From Methylotenera oryzisoli (GTDB taxonomy: Bacteria; Pseudomonadota; Gammaproteobacteria; Burkholderiales; Methylophilaceae): 64,000 nt of DNA. The position numbers and the translations under genes were made by a program. The stretch lies in assembly GCF_004661485.1 (NCBI RefSeq), contig NZ_PQVH01000006.1, positions 62,001 to 126,000 of the forward strand. Reading direction: 5' to 3'. The notes beneath the pieces are model-generated. The model did no database searches. It saw nothing but the letters and a program-made list of their open reading frames with translations, and was not told where the DNA came from. Below are positions 8,365 through 17,830 of the stretch, piece after piece (position 1 is the first letter of the stretch; the number at the start of each line of letters is the position of its first letter).

Positions 8365-9594
8365 ATGTCGCCCATGGAATTATTTAAATATCATCAATTT
8401 GCTTTCGCCAAACTTCTGGCATTTCGTATTCAACTGGTACTGGCTTACCAAATATTAGCGGTAGTGGTCGGCTGGCATATTTATCAGATTACACACAACC
8501 CATTGTCTTTAGGATTAATAGGTTTGGCCGAAGTGATTCCTTACTTTGCCTCTGCGTTATTTGCTGGCCATGCAGTAGATCACTATTATTCACGCCGGTT
8601 ATTTGCCGGCTTAGCAGCAGTGCTGCTCACTATTAATGCATTCACGCTCGCCTTGGTGGCACTAGGCTGGCTAGATGGCAACATCACCTACTGGATTTAT
8701 GGCTCTATTGCCTTTACCGGCGTGGCACGTGCATTTATTGCACCCAGCTACAATACTTTATTCGCCGTCATCTTGCCGCGTGAGCAATATGCACGCGCCG
8801 CGGGTATCGGCACCTCTACGTTTCAGATAGGCTTAGTATTAGGCCCGGCTATTGGTGGCATGCTGGTCGGGTTTGGCAGTAAAGCCCTCGCCTACAGTGT
8901 TGCCACTGCGCTATGCCTAGGTGCAGCCACCTCGATTGCTTTACTTAAGTTAAAGGAACCGGAAAAAGCGGAAAGCATCCCAGTTTTTACCAGCATTGCA
9001 CAAGGCCTACGTTTTGTATTTAGTAACCAAATCGTATTAGGTGCATTATCCCTCGATATGTTTGCTGTGTTATTTGGCGGTGCGGTTGCCATGCTACCCG
9101 CGTTTATTCATGACATTTACCAAATGGGGCCAGAAAGCCTAGGCATTTTACGTGCAGCACCCGCACTGGGCGCCATTGCCACTGGGCTTTGGCTCACGCG
9201 GCACCCGATTAACCTAAACGCCGGGCGCTGGTTACTTGGTACGGTTGCAGGGTTTGGCTTATGCATTATTGGTTTTGGCCTCAGCACTAGCTTCTGGATG
9301 GCGGCCGTATTATTGCTGCTGTCAGGCGTGTTTGACGGTGTTTCCGTCATCATGCGTCAAACTATTATGCAGCTAGCCACACCGGATGCCATGCGCGGGC
9401 GGGTCTCTGCGATCAATGGTATCTTTATCGGCTCTTCTAATGAGTTGGGCGCATTTGAATCAGGGGTGACGGCACGGCTGATGGGCTTGGTACCATCTGT
9501 GGTCTTTGGTGGCTTCATGACATTAAGCGTGGTTGGAATCACCGCAAAACTGGCACCGAAGCTACGTAAATTAGAGCTACACCAACTACACTGA
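8365..9594 (+). CDS. MFS transporter (EntS-like MFS_3 family)
   Basis: A 409-residue inner-membrane carrier with about twelve hydrophobic segments. The loop between segments 2 and 3 has GHAVDHYYSRR, the MFS motif-A position. Family resemblance is to the MFS_3 exporters (EntS and relatives); no substrate can be named. The sequence TATAATG at the start means a -10 element (8361-8366) overlaps the ATG at 8365, so the ATG at 8374 may be used as a leaderless start. A DUF4186 gene follows after 14 bases, probably in the same transcript. Confidence 0.85.
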   Translation: MSPMELFKYHQFAFAKLLAFRIQLVLAYQILAVVVGWHIYQITHNPLSLGLIGLAEVIPYFASALFAGHAVDHYYSRRLFAGLAAVLLTINAFTLALVALGWLDGNITYWIYGSIAFTGVARAFIAPSYNTLFAVILPREQYARAAGIGTSTFQIGLVLGPAIGGMLVGFGSKALAYSVATALCLGAATSIALLKLKEPEKAESIPVFTSIAQGLRFVFSNQIVLGALSLDMFAVLFGGAVAMLPAFIHDIYQMGPESLGILRAAPALGAIATGLWLTRHPINLNAGRWLLGTVAGFGLCIIGFGLSTSFWMAAVLLLLSGVFDGVSVIMRQTIMQLATPDAMRGRVSAINGIFIGSSNELGAFESGVTARLMGLVPSVVFGGFMTLSVVGITAKLAPKLRKLELHQLH

Positions 9595-9608
9595 GCCAAG
9601 CCAGCAAC

Positions 9609-9959
9609 GTGCGTGACCTAGACCAGTTATTTGCCGCCCTAGCGCAATCCACGTTCAGAACCAGCTTTGAATTACGCGCTAAAGATTTAGCCTATTTGCG
9701 GCAAAAAGGCTTATCTACTGTGTTGGACCATGCTGAAGACTTTATAGGCAAACGTCTGGCACCCGCTAGCATCGACAACGATGGCAAGCAAACGCCAATG
9801 CGGGGCCATCCCGTGTTCGTAGCACAGCATGCTACCGCTTGCTGCTGCCGTGGCTGCTTACAAAAGTGGCACCACATTCCACTGGGGCGTGCGCTCACAT
9901 TGGCAGAGCAAGCCTATATTGTTGTTGTACTGGAGCGCTGGCTGCAGGACAGGGTTTAA
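9609..9959 (+). CDS. DUF4186 family protein
   Basis: A 116-residue cytoplasmic protein of unknown function. It matches the DUF4186 pattern: RDLDQLFAALAQSTFRTSF at the start, a central GKRLAPA, then HPVFVAQHATACCCRGCLQK with a cluster of cysteines and a His that may bind metal. The start is GTG at 9609. It follows the MFS gene closely. Its TAA overlaps the stop codon of the convergent nnrS-family gene. Confidence 0.75.
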   Translation: MRDLDQLFAALAQSTFRTSFELRAKDLAYLRQKGLSTVLDHAEDFIGKRLAPASIDNDGKQTPMRGHPVFVAQHATACCCRGCLQKWHHIPLGRALTLAEQAYIVVVLERWLQDRV

Positions 9960-11161
9960 CCAGGACTGCCATCGACTCTGGGCTTGTATAGGATGGGCGC
10001 ATATATCCATACAAAAATTGCAAATGCGATTATCCAGCATAGCGCAGAGGCAACAATCCAATGCGGGTAAAACTGCATCGCAAACATTGGTGCAAACACA
10101 CGCAACAGCAAACTTAACATTACGGCAATAAAAGTTGGCACTAACCAGACCGATGAAGCGCGGATATCACGCCCAGTATGCCCAAGCGCTACACGTGCCA
10201 TCATGGCTAGACTCATTAGGCCTATGCCACCAATCGTGAACAGGTGCAGCACCAAAATTAACGGGATAGCGCACAAAGCATGTAGTCCATACAGCAAAAA
10301 TCCTACATTAATCATCCACGCCGATAAGTAGAGGCTCCACAACAATGGCACACGCCAGATGCCCCACACATGCCAACGAGATAAGCGGTAACCATTCATC
10401 ATGAACAAACCGATCGCTAAGTAAGGCGTTAACTCAGCATGCTGATAAAAAATCTCATTAATAAACAATGCAAGAAACGCCACTAAAATACTGGTATCCA
10501 GCCATTGATGATGTTTAATTTTGAAAGGCTGTGATACGCCACGCTCTATGAAAAATGGAATAACGCGGCGCCCTATCATTAAAATCAAACCGATTAGCAA
10601 CAACACCGCGCCGTTAATAGCGTACAGCATGCCATCTTGCAGGATTTGGTAGTAACCCAGATAAAACACGATATTGCCTACCCACAGCATAGCGACCTTC
10701 ACAATCACCGCAAGTTGCGGCCACTGCTTTGCACGAAAAATAGGAATGCTAATGGCGATAATTAACATCAGCCCGAATAGCAAATCGGCAATGGTGGCCC
10801 ACAGCATTAAGCTGGTACCAAATAAAAACAGCAGCCGCGCACTAACCCACAATGCAAATAAGCCCATCAAGGGCTTACCATGCGGGGTGGAAACCCCGGT
10901 CCAATTACGCACAGCGGTGAGCAAAAAGCCAGCAACCACCGCTAGGCCATAGCCATACAGCATTTCGTGCGCATGCCACTGCGCGTTGGTAATCGATTGA
11001 ATCTGCACAAAGCCGTGCCCGCTATATACCAGCACCCACCAAACAATGGATACGATGGCAAAAATACCTGCGCCTAGAAAGAATGGGCGGAAGCCAAGGT
11101 TGAATAATGCACAGCCTTTAACTGGGCTAGCCTTACGCATCTGAATTTGCACAACTGCCAT
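9956..11161 (-). CDS. nnrS: NnrS family membrane protein
   Basis: A polytopic membrane protein of about 401 residues, almost entirely hydrophobic helices. Diagnostic stretches are FNLGFRPFFLGAG near the N-terminus and WHAHEMLYGYGLAVVAGFLL after the second helix; NnrS proteins bind heme and copper and help cells withstand nitric oxide stress (family knowledge). The open frame continues 67 codons further upstream into non-homologous sequence that overlaps the next gene. I therefore start at the ATG at 11161; 11167 is equally close to the AAAGG upstream. It is convergent with the DUF4186 gene. Confidence 0.85.
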   Translation of the reverse strand: MAVVQIQMRKASPVKGCALFNLGFRPFFLGAGIFAIVSIVWWVLVYSGHGFVQIQSITNAQWHAHEMLYGYGLAVVAGFLLTAVRNWTGVSTPHGKPLMGLFALWVSARLLFLFGTSLMLWATIADLLFGLMLIIAISIPIFRAKQWPQLAVIVKVAMLWVGNIVFYLGYYQILQDGMLYAINGAVLLLIGLILMIGRRVIPFFIERGVSQPFKIKHHQWLDTSILVAFLALFINEIFYQHAELTPYLAIGLFMMNGYRLSRWHVWGIWRVPLLWSLYLSAWMINVGFLLYGLHALCAIPLILVLHLFTIGGIGLMSLAMMARVALGHTGRDIRASSVWLVPTFIAVMLSLLLRVFAPMFAMQFYPHWIVASALCWIIAFAIFVWIYAPILYKPRVDGSPG

Positions 11162-11270
11162 AGTCATCATGCCTTTAATTGAACAAGTGGCATTCATCTT
11201 AGCGCAAGCTGCATCAGATAAAATTGATTTAGGACAGGTTATTTGCACGCGCCCAAAATAATTTTCATGA

Positions 11271-13559
11271 TTACATTTTTTGATGTTCAAACAAAAACTG
11301 CATGAAATCAGCAAATGACTTAGGCTTAGAAATGAGATAGCCCTGACCATAGTCACATTCAAAACTACTTAACATGCGTGCTTGCGCTTCAGTCTCTATC
11401 CCCTCAGCCACCACCGTCATCCCTAGCTTATGCGCCATGCTGGTAATGGCTTCACACAAAATTGCATCTTGATTATTTGCCTGCAGGTTATGTGTAAAGG
11501 AACGATCGATTTTTACATACTCAATATCAAACTTGTTTAAATAAGCCAGTGCAGAATAACCTGTACCGAAATCATCGATAGAAAACTGAATACCAAAATC
11601 ACGTAAAGCGGAAATAGTATTGACGACAGACAGGCTAGGTTGGAGTAATAGGCCCTCCGTGATTTCAATACAAATATGACGCCCTGCCACGCCTGCATTT
11701 ACTATGGCTGTTTTCCAGGCTAGCAAGCGCTCTGGCCGGATAAACTGTTTAGGGGACACGTTCACACTGACTTGGAAATCTGGCGAATATTGCGCATGAA
11801 TATGCTTGATATCATGAAGCACTTGGTGAAATACCCATGCCCCAATTTCTTCGATGAGGCCAGTTTCTTCGGCAAGTGCAATAAACTCTGAGGGATTAAT
11901 CAGCCCATTGGCAGGGTGATTCCATCGAATTAACGCCTCTGCCTTTAAAATCTCTTGTGTATCTAAGTTGATGATTGGCTGGTAATAAAGTTCGAATTGC
12001 TGCTGCGCAATTGCCTCTCGCAAGTCATTCATGAGCGCCAATCTTGTCGTCGTATCAAGCTGCATGGAAGCTTGAAAGAACTGAAAGCGGTTACGGCCTA
12101 GCTTTTTGGCTTCATACATGGCTTGATCGGCGTAACTAAACAACGCTTCTGGATCAGAAGTATCATTCGGATAGATGGTAAGCCCTATGCTCGCCGAGAT
12201 ATAAAAAAGCTCATTATCAATCTGGAACGGCTGCTGCAAGACTGCCAATATTTTCTTTGAAGTTTTTTCCAACGCCTCTTCGTTATCAAAATCGGACATG
12301 ACCACCATAAATTCATCACCGCCAAATCGCGCGGTAGTGTCATAAGCCCTTACACAACGTGTGATTCTATTGGCGGCTTCTTTAATCAGCTTATCCCCGA
12401 TGGAGTGACCAGCGGTATCGTTCACATGCTTGAAGTTATCTAAATCTATAAACAGTATGCCCACAGGTGACAAGGACTCATCCGCTTTATCCATTGCCTG
12501 TCTTAACCGACTGTCCAACAAGTGGCGATTGGGCAGATCGGTTAAATAATCATAATTTGCCTGATGCCAAATCGTTTTCTGAGCCGCGATATTTTGTCGC
12601 CTGATGGTCTGCTTTAATTTAAAGATTCTCATCAGGCCAGCGATTAAGAATAGGCTCGCAATAATGGCCGCAGGCGCTAACCAGCGTTGATATTGGCTGT
12701 CTGAGATTTGCCAATTTTCGAGTATTTCCTGATTATTCTTGCCTATGGCCTGCAGGCCTTTATTCAGTATAGAAGCCAGTTCTGGCAGATCATCCCTGAC
12801 CGCCATTGATACATCGGAGCTAAAAGGGGTCATCGCCACTTTTTCTACAAATTTCAAACGATGCACCACAATATGATAATCAATAATGATCTCGTTACCG
12901 ATATAAGCATCGACCCGCTGCAACCTTAGCTCTTCTATCGCCTCGTCAGCAATGTCCACATACAACAATTTAATTTGTGGGTAATTTGCCGCAATCTCTT
13001 TCGCTACCGGCCCATTCTTAAATACGGCAACGCGCTTATGATTGAGATCAGCCATCGAGGTGATTTCAAGGTGATCATTTGATTTTTTATTAACGTAGAT
13101 TGCAAACGGGAAAGTTAAAAACGGATAAGGTTGCCGCTTGAACTGTGGATATTTGACATTGGTACTCACTACGCCTGAGATCACATCAACAGCAGAAGTG
13201 TTCATATTCTCTGAGTAATCTGAGAGCACAAAGCGAATGTTGAAAATACTGCTGAGTGCTTGCAGGTAATCCACACTAATCCCACGGTGCTGGTTACTCT
13301 CTAGCTTAAACTCTATGGGCATCCAACCATGCTTAACTGCAACACGCACCTCAGGATGCGTCTTTAGCCAGGCAACTTCATTTGGCGTTAACTGGATTTC
13401 ACCATACTTGTGGTGCACTTTCACGCTGTTTTCGCTTTTAATTGCTACGGGAATAAGCAAAATGCTGAGCCCAACCAGAAACAACAGCGCTCTCAGCTGC
13501 GCGACACTGAAACGACTTTGCTTGATAGAGCGAAGATCAATGAATAGTTTTTTAATCAT
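11271..13559 (-). CDS. SBP_bac_3-GGDEF-EAL c-di-GMP protein
   Basis: A 762-residue membrane protein. A signal/anchor helix (about residues 25-42) precedes a periplasmic amino-acid-binding-type (SBP_bac_3) sensor domain (about 60-285, with HPEVRVAVKHGWMPIEF), a membrane helix (about 292-312), GGDEF and EAL. GGDEF and its I-site RAYD are intact. EAL motifs are all present: EALIRW, VNVS, ITE, DDFG, KID, AEGIE and QGY. It probably senses a small periplasmic ligand and adjusts c-di-GMP. Its ATG lies inside the end of the DUF3820 gene (8-base overlap, no Shine-Dalgarno), pointing to translational coupling. Confidence 0.9.
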   Translation of the reverse strand: MIKKLFIDLRSIKQSRFSVAQLRALLFLVGLSILLIPVAIKSENSVKVHHKYGEIQLTPNEVAWLKTHPEVRVAVKHGWMPIEFKLESNQHRGISVDYLQALSSIFNIRFVLSDYSENMNTSAVDVISGVVSTNVKYPQFKRQPYPFLTFPFAIYVNKKSNDHLEITSMADLNHKRVAVFKNGPVAKEIAANYPQIKLLYVDIADEAIEELRLQRVDAYIGNEIIIDYHIVVHRLKFVEKVAMTPFSSDVSMAVRDDLPELASILNKGLQAIGKNNQEILENWQISDSQYQRWLAPAAIIASLFLIAGLMRIFKLKQTIRRQNIAAQKTIWHQANYDYLTDLPNRHLLDSRLRQAMDKADESLSPVGILFIDLDNFKHVNDTAGHSIGDKLIKEAANRITRCVRAYDTTARFGGDEFMVVMSDFDNEEALEKTSKKILAVLQQPFQIDNELFYISASIGLTIYPNDTSDPEALFSYADQAMYEAKKLGRNRFQFFQASMQLDTTTRLALMNDLREAIAQQQFELYYQPIINLDTQEILKAEALIRWNHPANGLINPSEFIALAEETGLIEEIGAWVFHQVLHDIKHIHAQYSPDFQVSVNVSPKQFIRPERLLAWKTAIVNAGVAGRHICIEITEGLLLQPSLSVVNTISALRDFGIQFSIDDFGTGYSALAYLNKFDIEYVKIDRSFTHNLQANNQDAILCEAITSMAHKLGMTVVAEGIETEAQARMLSSFECDYGQGYLISKPKSFADFMQFLFEHQKM

Positions 13560-13782
13560 TTCGAGGCGCTACTTTTCTCAGCGGATCCAGCAGCTGCGAC
13601 AAGCCATTATGGTCTATTTCCTGCATTAACTGTAGCAAGCGGCCTAAGTCCCCCGCAGGAAAGCCCTCTCGTGCAAACCAGTTTAAATAATTGCCAGGCA
13701 AATCGGCAATCAGCCTCCCCTTATATTTTCCATAAGGCATGGCTAATGTGACTAATCGCTGTAGATCTTCTGGGTTCATCAT
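13552..13782 (-). CDS. DUF3820 family small protein
   Basis: A 76-residue protein whose centre, MPYGKYKGRLIADLPGNYL followed by FAREGF, is the hallmark of DUF3820 proteins, which resemble a QueA/nuclease-associated 'quorum-sensing-like' small fold but have no settled function. Its end overlaps the start of the SBP_bac_3-GGDEF-EAL gene, so the pair is co-translated. Two ATGs open the frame; neither has a strong ribosome-binding site. Confidence 0.75.
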   Translation of the reverse strand: MMNPEDLQRLVTLAMPYGKYKGRLIADLPGNYLNWFAREGFPAGDLGRLLQLMQEIDHNGLSQLLDPLRKVAPRND

Positions 13783-13870
13783 TGCAGGACGACTTTATCA
13801 CACTTTGGCAATTCATTATCTGTGCAATAGCGCCGCCCTTGCTACTAAACACCTTCAGTCTATCGACACC

Positions 13871-14040
13871 CTATTTGCGCCTGTGCATATTGGCACTCGG
13901 TAAGCCGATATGAAAACCTTGCACATAGTTAATGCCCATGTCCTTGAGGTCTTCTAAATCCAACTGCAGCAGCGAAAAGTCATGCTTGTGGCACAAACCC
14001 TTCTTACGCCCTACATCCACAACCTCAAAACAGCCACTAG
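13871..14040 (-). pseudogene. remnant of an EAL-domain C-terminus
   Basis: The intergenic stretch below the 14041-16086 gene translates, in a different frame from that gene, into about 55 residues ending in a stop at 13871. The last part reads LKDMGINYVQGFHIGLP, the closing helix-strand of an EAL domain (compare REMGxDYxQGFxxGKP). The upstream half matches nothing obvious, and no start codon or ribosome-binding site is present. I read it as a scrap of a further tandem GGDEF/EAL gene lost by deletion. A chance match is possible but unlikely given the motif length. Confidence 0.55.
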
Positions 14041-16086
14041 TTAATTGTCTTGCAGCTTGCTACCATTTAACAACTGATTCAACTCGTCCACCGGCAAAGG
14101 CTTGCTGAACAGGAAACCTTGGAAATAATCACAACGCCGCTCTCGCAAGAAATCAGCCTGCTGTGCATTCTCAACACCCTCGGCAACGCTGGTAAAGTTC
14201 ATGGCTTGCGCCAAACCGAGTACCGCGCTGGCAATGGCACTATCGTCATTATTGTGTGGCAGATTAAGTACAAACGACTGACAAATTTTAAGTGTATCCA
14301 CAGGGAAGTCTTTTAAGTAAGCCAGCGATGAAGCGCCACTGCCAAAATCGTCAATTGCGAGCGATACGCCCAAGGCTTTAAGCTGCGTAAGTTTATTGAC
14401 ATCGCCAGTCGCGCTATCCATAAACATACTTTCGGTTAACTCCAGCTCCAATAGCTCTGGCGGTAAACCACTTTCAGCCAGAATCTCCGCAACATCAGCC
14501 ACTAGACCCGGGTGTTTAAACTGACGGACTGAAAGGTTAACCGCCACCCGTACCGGCGTGCCGGCGTCATACCATGCGCGCCCCTGCTGGCATGAGGTTT
14601 TTAACACCCATTTGCCGACAGGAACAATCAGGCCGCTTTCCTCCAGCAGCGAAATAAACTCGCCCGGCGCCACCAAGCCACGCTCTGGGTGCTGCCAGCG
14701 TAACAGGGTTTCTACTGCGGTGACACGGCCGCCCTCTACCGCGATTTGCGGCTGATAATACAAAATGAACTCATTGCGGTCCAAGGCATGGCGCAGGTGA
14801 TTCTCCATCACTAAGCGCTCGTAAGCCACCTCATCCATCTCCGAAGAATAGAACTGGTAGTTATTACGGCCACGCTCTTTAGCGTGATACATCGCTACAT
14901 CGGCTTTTTCTAGCAATACGTCTCTGTCATCTTGGCCGGGGCGATAAAAGGTAATGCCGATACTTGCCCCAACAAAAACCTCATGATCGTCCACCATAAA
15001 TGGCAAACGGAGCGCATCGATGATTTTTTCTGCCACTACTGCAGCATCGCGCTCCTCCCTTACGTTCACCAACACAACAGCAAACTCATCACCGCCCATC
15101 CTTGCTACGGTGTCAGACTCGCGGATACAAAGACTGATACGAGCGCCGACCTGCTGCAACAGTTTATCGCCTACGCCATGCCCTAGTGTGTCGTTGATAT
15201 TCTTAAAGCGATCCAGATCAATAAACATGACCGCAATCGTATCGCTGGTACGATTCGCATACGTTTGTGCCTGTTGCAGGCTTTCATTAAACAGTAGCCG
15301 ATTCGGCAAACCTGTCAGCGTGTCGTAGTGGGCAAGAAAATGTAGCTGCTGCTGGGTGCGCTTGCTCTCGCTGATATCGCGTACGATGCACAACACCTGC
15401 TCTTCACTTGCTCGGATAAAGCGGGACTCGTAATTAGTTACCCCTTGCGGTAGTGCCATCTGATATTCAAAAGAGGCAATACCACGGCCAGCCACGGCCT
15501 TTTCCAGGCAGAGCATGGCCTGATCAGCAACCCCCTCGGGCAAAGCCTCATGGATGGTTTTGCCCAGAAAGTGCTCAGGTTCGATGTGTGTTTGAAAGTC
15601 TTTAGCCGGTTTGTACTCCAAAAAGCGCCCTTCTAAATCCAGAAACAGCAGCAGATCAGGCACAGCCTCGTACAAAGCGCGCACTTTGGCCTCGCTCTGG
15701 CGCAACTCAAGCTCGGCGCGCTTGCGCTCGATAGCGTAACGCATTACACGGAGCAGCCAGCGCCCATCCACGCTACCTTTCACCAGATAATCTTGGGCAC
15801 CCGCCTGTGCCAATTCTGTCGCCAGTACTTCATCATCATGTCCGGTCATCACTACTATCGGCACGTTGGACACCACGTCGTGCAGGCGCCAGAAAGTACT
15901 GCTGCCTTGCGAGTCTGGTAGGGACAAATCCAGCAAAATGATATCAAACTGCATTAAACATGCATGTGATATCGCCTTACCTAAAGTATCGGCATGCGTG
16001 AGCGTGCATGCTGTCAGCACGTCATGCAGCATAATCTCTAAGAGCCGCGCGTCGCCTTGGTTATCTTCTACCAGCAATATTTTCAT
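14041..16086 (-). CDS. response regulator REC-PAS-GGDEF-EAL
   Basis: A cytoplasmic response regulator of 681 residues. It has REC (LLVEDNQGDARL, phospho-Asp in ILLDLSLPD, Lys in DYLVKG), a PAS domain (about 125-240), GGDEF with I-site RESD, and EAL. The EAL motif reads ETLLRW; VNLS, LTE, DDFG, AEGVE and QGF are kept, but KID has become KIC. Some phosphodiesterase activity is possible but doubtful. The true start is the ATG at 16086, one base after the stop of the upstream REC-GGDEF-EAL gene; an earlier in-frame start would overlap that gene. It is the last intact gene of the riboswitch-headed operon. Confidence 0.9.
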   Translation of the reverse strand: MKILLVEDNQGDARLLEIMLHDVLTACTLTHADTLGKAISHACLMQFDIILLDLSLPDSQGSSTFWRLHDVVSNVPIVVMTGHDDEVLATELAQAGAQDYLVKGSVDGRWLLRVMRYAIERKRAELELRQSEAKVRALYEAVPDLLLFLDLEGRFLEYKPAKDFQTHIEPEHFLGKTIHEALPEGVADQAMLCLEKAVAGRGIASFEYQMALPQGVTNYESRFIRASEEQVLCIVRDISESKRTQQQLHFLAHYDTLTGLPNRLLFNESLQQAQTYANRTSDTIAVMFIDLDRFKNINDTLGHGVGDKLLQQVGARISLCIRESDTVARMGGDEFAVVLVNVREERDAAVVAEKIIDALRLPFMVDDHEVFVGASIGITFYRPGQDDRDVLLEKADVAMYHAKERGRNNYQFYSSEMDEVAYERLVMENHLRHALDRNEFILYYQPQIAVEGGRVTAVETLLRWQHPERGLVAPGEFISLLEESGLIVPVGKWVLKTSCQQGRAWYDAGTPVRVAVNLSVRQFKHPGLVADVAEILAESGLPPELLELELTESMFMDSATGDVNKLTQLKALGVSLAIDDFGSGASSLAYLKDFPVDTLKICQSFVLNLPHNNDDSAIASAVLGLAQAMNFTSVAEGVENAQQADFLRERRCDYFQGFLFSKPLPVDELNQLLNGSKLQDN

Positions 16087-16087
16087 A

Positions 16088-17812
16088 CTATGCCGCCGCC
16101 ACTGGGCCAAGATGCTGGCCACGCTCTAACAATGCGGTCGCGGCATCGGAAGGCAGTGGATGGCAATACAGATAGCCCTGCGCATCATCGTAAGCAAGAT
16201 TACGCAAGGTATCGAGCTGCGCTGTGGTTTCTACACCGCCAGCCAGACCTTTCATGCGGAACACATGCGCGACTTGTATCACGGCACGTGCCATATCGGC
16301 GCCATCTGTGCTGGCAGATGCGGCTTGAGTAAGCCGACGATCCAGTTTAATCGCGTGGAAAGGAAACTTGCGTAGGTAATAGAATGAAGCGCGGCCATTG
16401 CCAAAGTTATCCAGTGCCAAGCGCACACCTAACTGATTAAGTTTAGTGACTTGCTTGAACGCGCACTCCTCGTCTTCCCATAACGCATGCTCGGAAATAT
16501 CAAGCTCTAAGCAGTGCGGAGGCAAGCCGGTCTCAGCCAGTACCGCAGAAACCTGCTCAGCAAAATCGTCTTGCAGTAACTGACGTGGTGATAAATTAAC
16601 TGACAATACCAAAGGCACATCAGCAGTCTCTCGCCATGCCTGGCCTTGTGTGCATACGCAGCGCAATACCCACAAACCAACTTCTAGGACAAGTGGCGAG
16701 CTTTCCAACACATTCATGAACGCTGCTGGCAATAACAGGCCGCGTGTTGGGTGCTGCCAACGCAGCAATGACTCCATGCCATTGATATGGCCTGTTTTCA
16801 CATCCACCTGCGGCTGATAGTTAATGACAAACTCGCCTTGTGTGACAGCGGTTGCTAGCTCACTGAGTAACACACGATCTTCAGTGGCTCTATCATTCAT
16901 ATTCGCCGAAAAGAAACGGTAAGTATTTTGCATACCAATCTCAGCTTTAGCCTGATACATCGCAACATCGGCATTCCGCACTAGCGACTCCAGGTTATCT
17001 GCATCTGTAGGGTAAATACCGATACCGATACTAACGCCCACATCTAATGCGCGTCCATCAATTAGGAAGGGGTGTCCAACCGACTCAATAATTTTGCTGG
17101 TAGCAGCAACAGCATCCTCTTCGTCATAAATGTCGCTCAATATCATGGTAAATTCATCACCACCGATTCTGGCCACACAATCCGTTTCGCGCATACACTC
17201 ACGCAGGCGCTGTGCGACGCCTTGCAACAACAGATCACCCACATAGTGACCCAAGGTGTCGTTAATTGCCTTAAATCCATTCAAATCCAACAGCAGCAGC
17301 GCCAGCTTGGTTTCATGCCGACGAGCTAGTGCGATGGAGTTTTTCAGCGTATCGTAAAAATGTTTGCGGTTGGATAGGCCAGTCAAACTATCATGATGAG
17401 CAAGATGATTTAAACGCTCTTCTGTACGTTTACGCTCAATCGCATAACGCAAAGAGCGCGTTAACTGGTGTGCATCCACATAGCCTTTTACCAGAAAGTC
17501 CTGAGCGCCTTGCTGTACCGACCTCACTGCCAGACTCTCGTCAGCAGTACTGCTCAGCACAACAATCGGGATGCCTGGCGCGTTTGCATGTATTTTCAGG
17601 AGCGTATTCAGGCCACTACCATCTGGCAGCTCTAAATCAAGTAATATCGCAGTAATATCCTGACTATCCAAAATAGCCAACGCAGTTTCTTGCCTGTCTG
17701 CTGTGACTAAAACGAACCGTTCGCTTTGGTCCGCGGCCAATAGCTCTCGCACCAGACGAATATCACCTGGATTATCTTCAACCAATAAAATGGTCAGTGA
17801 CGTGCTATTCAT
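16088..17812 (-). CDS. response regulator REC-GGDEF with degenerate EAL
   Basis: A 574-residue protein: REC (LLVEDNPGDIRL, LLDLELPD, DFLVKG), GGDEF with I-site RETD (intact), then an EAL domain with several altered positions. EAL reads ESLLRW, DDFG is DNFG, and AEGVE is AGGVE, losing a catalytic glutamate. The EAL half is probably not a phosphodiesterase and may only bind c-di-GMP; the protein would act as a phosphorylation-controlled cyclase. No linker PAS is present. Its stop is one base from the next ATG. Upstream lies the frameshifted receiver gene. Confidence 0.9.
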   Translation of the reverse strand: MNSTSLTILLVEDNPGDIRLVRELLAADQSERFVLVTADRQETALAILDSQDITAILLDLELPDGSGLNTLLKIHANAPGIPIVVLSSTADESLAVRSVQQGAQDFLVKGYVDAHQLTRSLRYAIERKRTEERLNHLAHHDSLTGLSNRKHFYDTLKNSIALARRHETKLALLLLDLNGFKAINDTLGHYVGDLLLQGVAQRLRECMRETDCVARIGGDEFTMILSDIYDEEDAVAATSKIIESVGHPFLIDGRALDVGVSIGIGIYPTDADNLESLVRNADVAMYQAKAEIGMQNTYRFFSANMNDRATEDRVLLSELATAVTQGEFVINYQPQVDVKTGHINGMESLLRWQHPTRGLLLPAAFMNVLESSPLVLEVGLWVLRCVCTQGQAWRETADVPLVLSVNLSPRQLLQDDFAEQVSAVLAETGLPPHCLELDISEHALWEDEECAFKQVTKLNQLGVRLALDNFGNGRASFYYLRKFPFHAIKLDRRLTQAASASTDGADMARAVIQVAHVFRMKGLAGGVETTAQLDTLRNLAYDDAQGYLYCHPLPSDAATALLERGQHLGPVAAA

Positions 17813-17830
17813 ACACCCCCCATAATACAG

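Noticed and set aside
9829-10131. 100-codon plus-strand frame between DUF4186 and nnrS genes
   Set aside because: Overlaps both well-supported genes in shadow frames.
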